Below are positions 1-4,645 of a stretch of DNA of 6,323 nucleotides, one piece after another. Numbering within the stretch: the stretch's first letter is position 1; the number at the start of each line of letters is the position of its first letter. The translations under genes were made by a program, and so were the position numbers. The notes below the pieces were generated by a model, which worked only from the letters and a program-made list of their open reading frames with translations, did no database searches and was not told the origin of the DNA. The DNA lies in NCBI GenBank assembly GCA_016186985.1, contig JACPKO010000089.1, positions 1 to 6,323 on the forward strand. Direction: 5' to 3'. Source of the DNA: Candidatus Daviesbacteria bacterium. GTDB taxonomy: Bacteria; Patescibacteriota; Microgenomatia; Daviesbacterales; UBA10151.

Positions 1-566
1 AAAACAACGAAACCCTCGGGCGCGTTTTGTATAATTTCCATCATTTGGTTTAAGTTACCCGAGGCTTCCTTTGTTGCTATAACCTGAGGTACTTCCCTGG
101 CGATCCTGACTTGAACCCAGGCCGCGACATTCGAGCCGGTCCTTCCCGGGACGTTATACAAAATTATTGGTAGATCAACCGCATCTGCAATTGCTTTGAA
201 ATGGGCAACTAAACCGTTTGGGGTTGGTTTGTTGTAAAAAGGGGTAACATGTAAAAGCGCATCAGCACCTGCCTTTTTGGCTATCTTAGAAAAGGCAATG
301 GCTTTTTTAGTATCATTTGAGCCTGCGCCGGCAATTAACGGAATTCGCCCTTTTGCTGCTTCAACCGCTGTTTTTATGACTGTTTCATACTCCTTCGAAT
401 CTAGAGTGGCAGCTTCACCTGTTGATCCGCAGGAAACTATTCCGTTAATTCCCTCTTTTATTTGCCAGTCAATTAATTTTTTATAAGCGGGCGCGTCAAA
501 ACTGCCATTTTTTTTAAATGGTGTGACTATGGCTGTTATTGCGCCAGAAAATTTTATATTTTTCAT
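1..566 (-). CDS. dapA: 4-hydroxy-tetrahydrodipicolinate synthase, 3' end beyond window
   Basis: Condenses pyruvate with aspartate semialdehyde, the first committed step of the diaminopimelate/lysine pathway, in the cytoplasm. The first 188 residues are present and the C-terminal part of the usual ~290 lies past the left edge. Translation by hand starts MKNIKFSGAITAIVTPF and shows the TIM-barrel family motifs in order: GSTGE at about 47-51 (E. coli has GTTGE), PFYNKP at 109-114 carrying Tyr111, YNVPGRTG at 137-144 carrying Tyr137 and Arg142, and TKEASGN at 165-171 with the Schiff-base lysine at Lys166. All catalytic positions known from the E. coli enzyme have an equivalent. The ATG overlaps the TGA of dapB by four bases (ATGA), so translation is probably coupled to dapB; no Shine-Dalgarno is seen. 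It is the third gene of the lysC-dapB-dapA operon. Identification is secure. Confidence 0.96.
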   Translation of the reverse strand, partial: MKNIKFSGAITAIVTPFKKNGSFDAPAYKKLIDWQIKEGINGIVSCGSTGEAATLDSKEYETVIKTAVEAAKGRIPLIAGAGSNDTKKAIAFSKIAKKAGADALLHVTPFYNKPTPNGLVAHFKAIADAVDLPIILYNVPGRTGSNVAAWVQVRIAREVPQVIATKEASGNLNQMMEIIQNAPEGFVV

Positions 567-1285
567 ATTTCAAACATGTTATCGAAAGCGAACAGCCCCT
601 TTTTTCCTATTATATACTCTGCTGCCATAATTGCACCCTGTGCATATCCTCTGCGCGAGTGGTTTTGAACCGAAAGCTTTATGCAGTCAGCCTCACTGTC
701 AAAAGTTACCTCATGCATCCCAGGATTTCTTCCTCCCCTGACTGAAGCAAAATGAAGCTCTTCTGCCTCAATTTTCCTGTCGAGCCTGCCTGTTTCAAGT
801 TTCTTTTTTGAAGGAAAATTATTTAAGATAACTTCCGCTGTTTTAAAAGCAGTTCCCGAAGGGCTGTCCTTTTTACCGCTATGATGTACCTCCGTGCCGT
901 AAACATCATACTGGCCGTATTTGAAAGCAAGCTTTGAGGCAAGTGCAACAAGCTGAAAAAAAATGTTTGTTCCGATTGCAAAATTCTGGCCGTAAATTAA
1001 ACCTGTCCCGGTTTCTTTTACAAGTCCGTCAACTTTACCGATTTTTTCATACCATCCTGATGTGCCTATTACCATATTTTTCCCTAGCCCCAAAACTTTC
1101 TGGATATTTTCCATAATTACATCAGGAGAAGAAAAATCTATTACTACATCTGCACTTTTAATTCCTGCCTCATCCCAGCCTTTTGTAGAAGAACTAATAG
1201 ATACAACTTCGTGTTTGCCGTCTGTCTTTATGACATCCTCGATTTCTTTACCCATATTTCCATAGCCTATCAGTGCAATTTTCAT
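563..1285 (-). CDS. dapB: 4-hydroxy-tetrahydrodipicolinate reductase
   Basis: Reduces the product of DapA to tetrahydrodipicolinate with NAD(P)H, the second step of the diaminopimelate branch. The 240-aa protein opens with a Rossmann nucleotide-binding motif (ALIGYGNMG, residues 4-12), has VIDFSSP at 48-54 and GTSGW at 74-78, then the dimerisation/catalytic domain with NFAIGTN (101-107). The signature EVHHSGKKDSPSGTA (132-146) holds His134 and Lys138, equivalent to catalytic His159 and Lys163 of E. coli. Length is at the short end of the family (E. coli 273). It starts one base after the lysC stop and its TGA overlaps the dapA start, so the three genes are surely cotranscribed. No Shine-Dalgarno is visible before the ATG (the upstream bases are A/T-rich), consistent with coupling to lysC translation. 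The function is clear. Confidence 0.96.
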   Translation of the reverse strand: MKIALIGYGNMGKEIEDVIKTDGKHEVVSISSSTKGWDEAGIKSADVVIDFSSPDVIMENIQKVLGLGKNMVIGTSGWYEKIGKVDGLVKETGTGLIYGQNFAIGTNIFFQLVALASKLAFKYGQYDVYGTEVHHSGKKDSPSGTAFKTAEVILNNFPSKKKLETGRLDRKIEAEELHFASVRGGRNPGMHEVTFDSEADCIKLSVQNHSRRGYAQGAIMAAEYIIGKKGLFAFDNMFEI

Positions 1286-1286
1286 T

Positions 1287-2111
1287 TTAATTTTGGACTT
1301 TCTGGTCGGTTATAACAACAGTACCTCTGGAGCCCAGGTTAAAAGTATTTCGTACTACGACAGGTATACCGGTGTTCATAACCGGAGTTAAGGAGTCAGG
1401 GTGCAGGACTTGCGCGCCGTCACGGGCCATTTTAATCATGTGGTCAACTAAAATTTTTTCAAGTGTTCGGGCTTCGCGGTGGAAGCGGGGATCATGGGTC
1501 ATAACCCCGTCAACATCAGTCCAGTTCTCGTAAACTTTCGCATTTACACTCCGGGCTATAATCGCTCCTGTAATATCTGATCCGCCTCTTGGAAAAGTCT
1601 TTATTTTTCCGTTTGTATCCAGCCCGTAAAAACCTGGAATAACAATTTTGCCATTAAAATTATCTACGGCTTGTCTAATTAACTCGTAAGAGGCTTCATT
1701 AACCGATCCATCCAGGTTGATTCTAATTAAATCCGCAGCATCAATAAATTTTGCACCGATTAAATCTGCAAGCATTTTTGCGCTTAACCACTCACCTCGC
1801 GATGCTCTCCAGTCAGAGCTGTCAAAGTAGTAGCTAAAGTCCAAAAATGCCTGTTTTAGACAAGCATTCACATTTCTCCAGCCCAGTTCCTGCCCCTCCT
1901 TAAGAAAGCGGTTTTCTACCTCCGCCCAGTTTCCGGAAAGTAACTGGTCTGTAATTTTTTCAGGGTAATTACTGTTTTTGCCGGGAGCTGAAACCACGAT
2001 AATACGGCGATCCGGGTTAAGCTTAATAATTTCTATCACCTGTCTAACGCTTTCTGCGTCTGCCATTGAACTTCCGCCAAACTTGGCAACTATTGGTTTG
2101 CACTTCTTCAT
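1287..2111 (-). CDS. lysC: Aspartokinase, catalytic domain only (no ACT domains)
   Basis: Phosphorylates aspartate to aspartyl-4-phosphate, the entry step of the aspartate amino-acid pathway. The 274-aa protein contains an amino-acid kinase fold: AKFGGSS (9-15), VVSAPGK (39-45), SRGEWLSAKMLA (104-115), FPRGGSDITGA (173-183), ENWTDVDGV (195-203) and VLHPDSLTPVM (235-245), ending in VVVRNTFNLGSRGTVV. Ordinary aspartokinases are about 400-460 aa because two ACT domains follow this last motif and bind lysine or threonine. Here the protein stops about ten residues after it, so no effector-binding domain is encoded. The following dapB starts one base later, so this is a genuine short form rather than a frameshift with a remnant downstream. 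First gene of the operon, next to dapB and dapA, which suggests it serves diaminopimelate synthesis. The ATG has no Shine-Dalgarno but a promoter-like sequence lies just upstream. Symbol by function; ask would do equally. Confidence 0.93.
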   Translation of the reverse strand: MKKCKPIVAKFGGSSMADAESVRQVIEIIKLNPDRRIIVVSAPGKNSNYPEKITDQLLSGNWAEVENRFLKEGQELGWRNVNACLKQAFLDFSYYFDSSDWRASRGEWLSAKMLADLIGAKFIDAADLIRINLDGSVNEASYELIRQAVDNFNGKIVIPGFYGLDTNGKIKTFPRGGSDITGAIIARSVNAKVYENWTDVDGVMTHDPRFHREARTLEKILVDHMIKMARDGAQVLHPDSLTPVMNTGIPVVVRNTFNLGSRGTVVITDQKVQN

Positions 2112-2119
2112 ATTGAGGA

Positions 2120-2148
2120 ATGATACAGTTTGAAAGTATAGTAAGCAA
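2120..2148 (-). promoter_or_regulatory. Putative promoter of the lysC-dapB-dapA operon
   Basis: On the minus strand a TTGCTT (-35-like, 2143-2148) and TATCAT (-10-like, 2120-2125) are separated by 17 bases. The -10 ends 8 nt before the lysC ATG, so a start of transcription at the usual distance would fall almost on the start codon and give a leaderless mRNA. The match is moderate and is read by eye only. Confidence 0.4.
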
Positions 2149-2165
2149 AAAAAACAAGGATTTGT

Positions 2166-2198
2166 ACAAAACAGAACTATTTTGTTAAAAATTTAACA
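2166..2198. other. AT-rich overlapping inverted repeats between lysC and the left lexA-end copy
   Basis: Two overlapping inverted repeats are visible: ACAAAA (2166-2171) with TTTTGT (2180-2185), and TGTTAAA (2183-2189) with TTTAACA (2192-2198). They lie immediately beyond the isolated lexA 3'-end copy, where the transcript of an uninterrupted lexA would end. They could be a weak terminator remnant or recombinase arm sites. Neither has a strong GC stem, and the T-run on the minus strand (around 2146-2153) is not adjacent, so the role is uncertain. Confidence 0.25.
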
Positions 2199-2199
2199 G

Positions 2200-2235
2200 A
2201 ATTACTCAAACCTGCGGATGACGCCGGAGCATTTT
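2200..2235 (-). repeat. Isolated copy of the lexA 3' end (left direct repeat, att-like)
   Basis: These 36 bases are identical to 3861-3896. With one mismatch (2199 against 3860) the match extends to 41 bp (2195-2235 against 3856-3896). On the minus strand the copy encodes the last ten residues of LexA (KCSGVIRRFE) and its TAA stop, but no LexA reading frame leads into it. The two copies are in the same orientation, 1661 bp apart. The simplest reading is an attachment site or target duplicated by insertion of the DNA in between. Confidence 0.9.
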
Positions 2236-2269
2236 TCGAGTCAATCTTGGTTTCATCAAAGCACATTTT

Positions 2270-2764
2270 TTAGTGATTATGATAATGCACAACCGGAAAA
2301 GATACTGTCTCAAAAGTTGTAGCACACTCTAGTGCGTACCCAATTGTTAAAGGATGATTGGGAACTGCTTCCTGTCGTGTAAGTACCCTCGCCATTCTTA
2401 CTGGATTTGGGATCTCTACGTAGACGAATTCAAAATCAGGGAACAGGGCCTTAAACTCTCTCCGGTATGAATCCCGGCTAAAAGGGCTGGCTATCGCAAT
2501 CTTTGATCTACCTTGGACAAGTTCACTTGTATGGGCATTAATCGCATCATGCCAAGCCCTGCGCATCTTAGAAGTAAAAGGTAAATTGTTGTCACAAGCA
2601 ACTATACATTCCGGGGTTAAATCATTATCCGTATCATAAAAAGTGTACTCATAGCCAAGTTCTAATTTTCTGCCAAGTGTAGTTTTTCCGGAACCGGGTA
2701 GTCCAAAAAGTACAACTCTAGGTTTTTGGGCCAATTCGCTTAATTTAGTTAATATTTCGGGCAT
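2270..2764 (-). CDS. P-loop small-molecule kinase, gluconokinase-like
   Basis: A 164-aa protein with a clear Walker A motif GLPGSGKTT (21-29), after a short lead and a hydrophobic beta strand (VVLF). It is followed by an acidic DTDND (44-48) where gluconate/shikimate-type kinases bind substrate, an RRAWHDAIN block (68-76), a strand KIAIASPFSRDSYRREF (88-104) and VYVEIPNPVRMARVLTRQ (114-131), probably the region containing the lid arginines. The order and spacing recall gluconokinase GntK (strand, G-x4-GK-T, acidic DGD-like motif, RxxW, SALKxxYR, RxxxR), and the length is similar (~175 aa). The substrate cannot be read from the sequence; another phosphotransferase in this superfamily is possible. 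It overlaps the preceding phosphatase-like gene by 20 bp and is the last gene of the inserted operon, ending only 34 bases from the left lexA-end repeat. The start used is the only ATG upstream of the P-loop strand. No good Shine-Dalgarno: AGGG lies 12 nt upstream. Confidence 0.8.
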   Translation of the reverse strand: MPEILTKLSELAQKPRVVLFGLPGSGKTTLGRKLELGYEYTFYDTDNDLTPECIVACDNNLPFTSKMRRAWHDAINAHTSELVQGRSKIAIASPFSRDSYRREFKALFPDFEFVYVEIPNPVRMARVLTRQEAVPNHPLTIGYALECATTFETVSFPVVHYHNH

Positions 2765-3080
2765 TTAAGAATTTTTCCCTTACTTTTGCAAGTGCTTTAT
2801 AAAGCTTATCGATTAACTCTGGATGAGTTGCATCATGCCAGTCATCTTCCCCGATATCCACCAAAACTACCTTACTGGAATATCGTTTGGGAACATATTT
2901 ATGATAACCAGGCTCGACAATTGCGATCGTCTCTGCCCATTCAAAAAGAATATCTAAAGTTTTTTTACTGTTATATTGCCATGATACTGATAAGGCATCA
3001 TGCCCAAATAATTCTTTCAGGATTTTAGCTAAAGCTACTGACCTGACAACTCCGGCCCTGCACAAACAGAGAATTTTCAT
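2745..3080 (-). CDS. Small phosphatase-like protein with LMW protein-tyrosine-phosphatase loop
   Basis: A 111-aa protein that starts with a beta strand (MKILCL) running straight into CRAGVVRS (7-14), a C-x5-R-S phosphate-binding loop like that at the N terminus of low-molecular-weight protein tyrosine phosphatases. Cys7 would be the nucleophile and Arg13 the phosphate ligand. The rest (EWAETIAIVEPGYHKYV at 48-63, KVVLVDIGEDDW at 70-81, HPELIDKLYKAL at 86-97) resembles the compact predicted phosphatase group with an EWAD-type helix, a histidine-containing segment and LDIPD...DPEL (COG4551-like, from memory). Asp79/Asp80 are candidates for the general acid. Whether it acts on phosphotyrosine, phosphoarginine or a small molecule is unknown. 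Its ATG overlaps the TGA of the preceding gene, and it overlaps the kinase gene by 20 bp, so it is translationally coupled on both sides. Unlike its chromosomal neighbours it has a strong GGAGG ribosome-binding site. Confidence 0.72.
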   Translation of the reverse strand: MKILCLCRAGVVRSVALAKILKELFGHDALSVSWQYNSKKTLDILFEWAETIAIVEPGYHKYVPKRYSSKVVLVDIGEDDWHDATHPELIDKLYKALAKVREKFLNARNIN

Positions 3081-3784
3081 CTAATTCCTCCAAATGCAGG
3101 ATATTGAGTAAGATTATTTAATCGGAGAAAAAGATGAGTAGCAGGATTTTTTAAGTCAAACCCATCCCTAATGAAAGCATCTTTGACCAGATGGGCGAAC
3201 TTGGATCCGTGTCCTTCTGTCCTCCATACCGCACTAGTCCGTTTTCCATGCTTAAATTCATCCCGGTATTCAGTTAATAGGTGTTTCCCCTCAGGGCTTT
3301 TTAAACAATCAACTACCATTCTGAGGCTTTGAGTGTACTTTTCTGCCTCCTCCAAGTTTAAAAATAACTGTGTTGCAAAAATCATTCCTTTGGACGGAGG
3401 ATGTAAATCATGCTCCAGGTCATTTTTATATGCCCCACTTTCTCCGTTTATATAATGGAATATATTATTGACAAAGGAATTTCTAACTCTGGTCATAAGT
3501 ATCTGGAAGTCGGAATTGACTAATGGGGTTATCCCTTCAGGAATTCTGTCACCCTGCACCACTTGCCAGGGAATATTGTTAGCTCTGTGGATTGCTGTTG
3601 TAACTTTTTTTAAAGCAAGTAACTGAGGTTCGCTAAACTGGGAGAAAGCAAAATCATTTACGGGTACAGGTTTTTCTTTAAGATAGGCGTAATGTACCCG
3701 CCATTTTATACCATCAGAGACTTGTGGAATAGTAGCATTAGCCTCCATGTATTCTTGGAATAAATAAGGATGCAAGTCTTTCAT
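3077..3784 (-). CDS. Unrecognised 235-aa protein, first gene of the inserted operon
   Basis: I do not recognise this family. The protein is soluble-looking: no signal peptide, membrane segment or repeats. It has mixed alpha/beta composition and many aromatic and histidine residues. The N-terminal stretch LFQEYMEANATIPQ...IKWRVHYAYLKEKPVP (8-40) faintly recalls the 'QEY...R-V' strand pairs of ATP-grasp enzymes, but no further ATP-grasp motif follows, so I do not assign it. Other visible segments are LLALKKVTTAIHRANNIPW (55-73), HYINGESGAYKNDLEHDLHPPSKG (110-133), LTEYRDEFKHGKRTSAVWRTEGHGSKFAHLV (170-200) and THLFLRLNNLTQYP (217-230). The charged His/Arg/Lys-rich segment near 177-196 could bind phosphate or nucleic acid, which is speculation. 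The ATG sits 78 bp after the lexA stop; an upstream in-register start is blocked by stops. The gene ends in a 4-nt overlap with the phosphatase-like gene, so a joint role with the phosphatase and kinase is likely. Confidence 0.75.
   Translation of the reverse strand: MKDLHPYLFQEYMEANATIPQVSDGIKWRVHYAYLKEKPVPVNDFAFSQFSEPQLLALKKVTTAIHRANNIPWQVVQGDRIPEGITPLVNSDFQILMTRVRNSFVNNIFHYINGESGAYKNDLEHDLHPPSKGMIFATQLFLNLEEAEKYTQSLRMVVDCLKSPEGKHLLTEYRDEFKHGKRTSAVWRTEGHGSKFAHLVKDAFIRDGFDLKNPATHLFLRLNNLTQYPAFGGIR
3087..3091 (-). promoter_or_regulatory. Strong Shine-Dalgarno (GGAGG) of the phosphatase-like gene
   Basis: On the minus strand GGAGG is followed by six bases (AATTAG) and then the ATG at 3080. 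It lies inside the last codons (Gly-Gly-Ile-Arg) of the upstream 235-aa gene. It is the only textbook ribosome-binding site found in the window, which supports the chosen start and contrasts with the surrounding chromosome genes. Confidence 0.6.
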
Positions 3785-3808
3785 ATTATTTACGCATTTG
3801 CTTTTAGG

Positions 3809-3837
3809 ATTATTTTAACCGACTCCGAGTCTGTCAT
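3809..3837 (-). promoter_or_regulatory. Putative promoter with embedded palindromic operator for the three-gene operon
   Basis: On the minus strand ATGACA (-35-like, 3832-3837) and AATAAT (-10-like, 3809-3814) are 17 bases apart, in the short gap between lexA and the 235-aa gene. The spacer contains a palindrome, GACTC-c-GAGTC on the plus strand (3821-3831), just where a repressor would block RNA polymerase. The first base of the -10 hexamer deviates from consensus. The implied 5' leader is about 18 nt and has no Shine-Dalgarno. The regulator is unknown. Confidence 0.35.
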
Positions 3838-3860
3838 GAGGATTTTTTATATCAAAACAA

Positions 3861-3896
3861 AATTACTCAAACCTGCGGATGACGCCGGAGCATTTT
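3861..3896 (-). repeat. lexA 3' end, right direct repeat (att-like)
   Basis: Identical over 36 bases to 2200-2235. Here the repeat is the true end of lexA: one base of the Gly196 codon, the last ten codons (Lys197-Glu206), the TAA stop and two further bases. The identity stops abruptly inside the coding sequence on the lexA side, which places the crossover or duplication limit close to 3896. Confidence 0.9.
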
Positions 3897-4483
3897 CCCT
3901 GAATTTGTACCTCTCCAACGTTAACGTAGATCGGATCCATCGCAGAATTCGCCGGCTCAAGGCGGATTCTATCAGGCTCGCGGAAGAATTTCTTCAGGGT
4001 CGCGAGCCCGGAATCCAATAGCGCAACCACGATGTCTCCGTCTGACGCGTGACTTTGCTCTTCGATAATTACATAATCGCCATCTAAAATGCCCGATTCA
4101 ATCATGGAGTCGCCCTTGACCTGCAGGACGTACGATTTCTTTTTATCCGAGATCATATGCGGTGCAACGGAAACTGTAGCTCCCGGGTCTGTGTAGGGCA
4201 TTATTGGTTGGCCGGCAGCAATAAATCCTAAAAGAGGGATCTCGATTGTCCTGGGTTTAACATTAAATTCGTCTAAGAGTTCAACCCCGCGGACAGTTCC
4301 TTCAAATTTGCGTATAGCGCCTTTTTTGACCAGTGCCATTAAGTGTTCGTGGACTGTTGCAAGTGAAGAAAGCCCCATAGCTTCGGCTATTTCTCCTAAA
4401 GTCGGCGAGTAACCATATTTATCGATGTACTCCCGTAAAAAATTTAAAATATCCTTTTGTCGTTTATAAAGAACTGCTGGCAT
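3863..4483 (-). CDS. lexA: LexA repressor, SOS response
   Basis: Transcriptional repressor of DNA-damage genes that cleaves itself when stimulated by RecA filaments. The 206-aa protein has the usual length and architecture: an N-terminal winged helix-turn-helix (YKRQKDILNFLREYI at 6-20, YSPTLGEIAEAMGLSS at 25-40, ATVHEHLMALVKKGAIRK at 42-59), a hinge, and a C-terminal S24-type peptidase domain. The self-cleavage bond is Ala90-Gly91 (FIAAGQPI), the nucleophile Ser126 (KGDSM) and the general base Lys164 (ATLKKFF), so it should be an active autoprotease. The last ten codons belong to the direct repeat that recurs at 2200-2235. The start ATG is the only one giving the MPAVLYKRQ... N terminus aligned with the family. 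It is divergent from the nucleotide-sugar dehydrogenase gene; the shared 162-bp region may hold its own operator, though no known SOS box could be picked out. Confidence 0.97.
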   Translation of the reverse strand: MPAVLYKRQKDILNFLREYIDKYGYSPTLGEIAEAMGLSSLATVHEHLMALVKKGAIRKFEGTVRGVELLDEFNVKPRTIEIPLLGFIAAGQPIMPYTDPGATVSVAPHMISDKKKSYVLQVKGDSMIESGILDGDYVIIEEQSHASDGDIVVALLDSGLATLKKFFREPDRIRLEPANSAMDPIYVNVGEVQIQGKCSGVIRRFE

Positions 4484-4489
4484 AGTTGG

Positions 4490-4528
4490 ATAATATCTAA
4501 TCTACCAGAAATTCCCCGAATGTGTCAA
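4490..4528 (-). promoter_or_regulatory. Putative lexA promoter
   Basis: On the minus strand there is a perfect TTGACA (-35, 4523-4528). After 18 bases comes TAGATT (4499-4504), preceded by TGG, an extended -10 pattern. A second -10-like hexamer, TATTAT (4490-4495), lies exactly 6 nt before the ATG and would give a leaderless message. Which one is used cannot be told by eye. No Shine-Dalgarno precedes the ATG. Confidence 0.5.
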
Positions 4529-4531
4529 GCA

Positions 4532-4560
4532 GATCAATCCCGATTATATCGTGATCAATC
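4532..4560. repeat. Two GATCAATC direct repeats 21 bp apart, upstream of lexA
   Basis: GATCAATC occurs at 4532-4539 and 4553-4560, a 21-bp period (two helical turns), just upstream of the lexA -35 element and within the divergent region shared with the dehydrogenase gene. The arrangement could place two copies of a regulator on the same face of the DNA. In AT-rich DNA a chance pair of 8-mers is also possible. Confidence 0.25.
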
Positions 4561-4610
4561 TATATCATATTGCTTACGGCCGAAGAAAGAACATACACCG
4601 ACTGGTATAT

Positions 4611-4638
4611 TTGCCAAATTGGATATTTTTGATATTAT
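4611..4638 (+). promoter_or_regulatory. Putative promoter of the nucleotide-sugar dehydrogenase gene
   Basis: TTGCCA (4611-4616) and TATTAT (4633-4638) are 16 bases apart. The -10 ends 7 nt before the ATG at 4646, so transcription would begin at or next to the start codon (leaderless). There is no Shine-Dalgarno in the few bases before the ATG. Confidence 0.4.
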
Positions 4639-4645
4639 TGGGTAG

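Larger units (their letters stand above)
2200..3896 (-). mobile_element. Putative small integrated element at the lexA 3' end, three cargo genes
   Basis: The segment is bounded by direct repeats derived from the lexA 3' end (2200-2235 and 3861-3896) and contains a self-contained three-gene operon with its own candidate promoter. This is the classic footprint of site-specific integration into the 3' end of a conserved gene, where the host gene keeps an intact end and a second copy marks the far junction. Recombination between the repeats would remove 1661 bp and leave lexA intact. No integrase, transposase or terminal inverted repeat is visible inside, so the element would need a recombinase in trans, or the structure arose by illegitimate or homologous recombination. 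The boundaries are seen directly; mobility is inference. Confidence 0.55.

Noticed and set aside
539..1265. Plus-strand open frames antisense to dapB
   Set aside because: They lie opposite a fully convincing dapB, and their translations are cysteine/serine-rich without family motifs; they are frame shadows.
2166..2198. Possible SOS box (ACAG/GAAC/TGTT elements near the left repeat)
   Set aside because: The half-sites do not have the spacing of either the E. coli or the Gram-positive consensus, and the sequence is better described as AT-rich inverted repeats.
2112..2269. Gap between lysC and the kinase gene, checked for a small gene or RNA
   Set aside because: Apart from the lysC promoter, the AT-rich inverted repeats and the lexA-end copy, no open frame with a start and plausible composition and no recognisable RNA fold was seen.
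2200..3896. Classical insertion sequence or composite transposon
   Set aside because: No transposase, no terminal inverted repeats, and the 36-bp repeat is far longer than a normal target-site duplication and equals a gene end.
3770..4021. Plus-strand 83-codon frame across the lexA 3' end and the operon promoter
   Set aside because: Antisense to lexA with no ribosome-binding site or recognisable domain; explained by the lexA codons read backwards.
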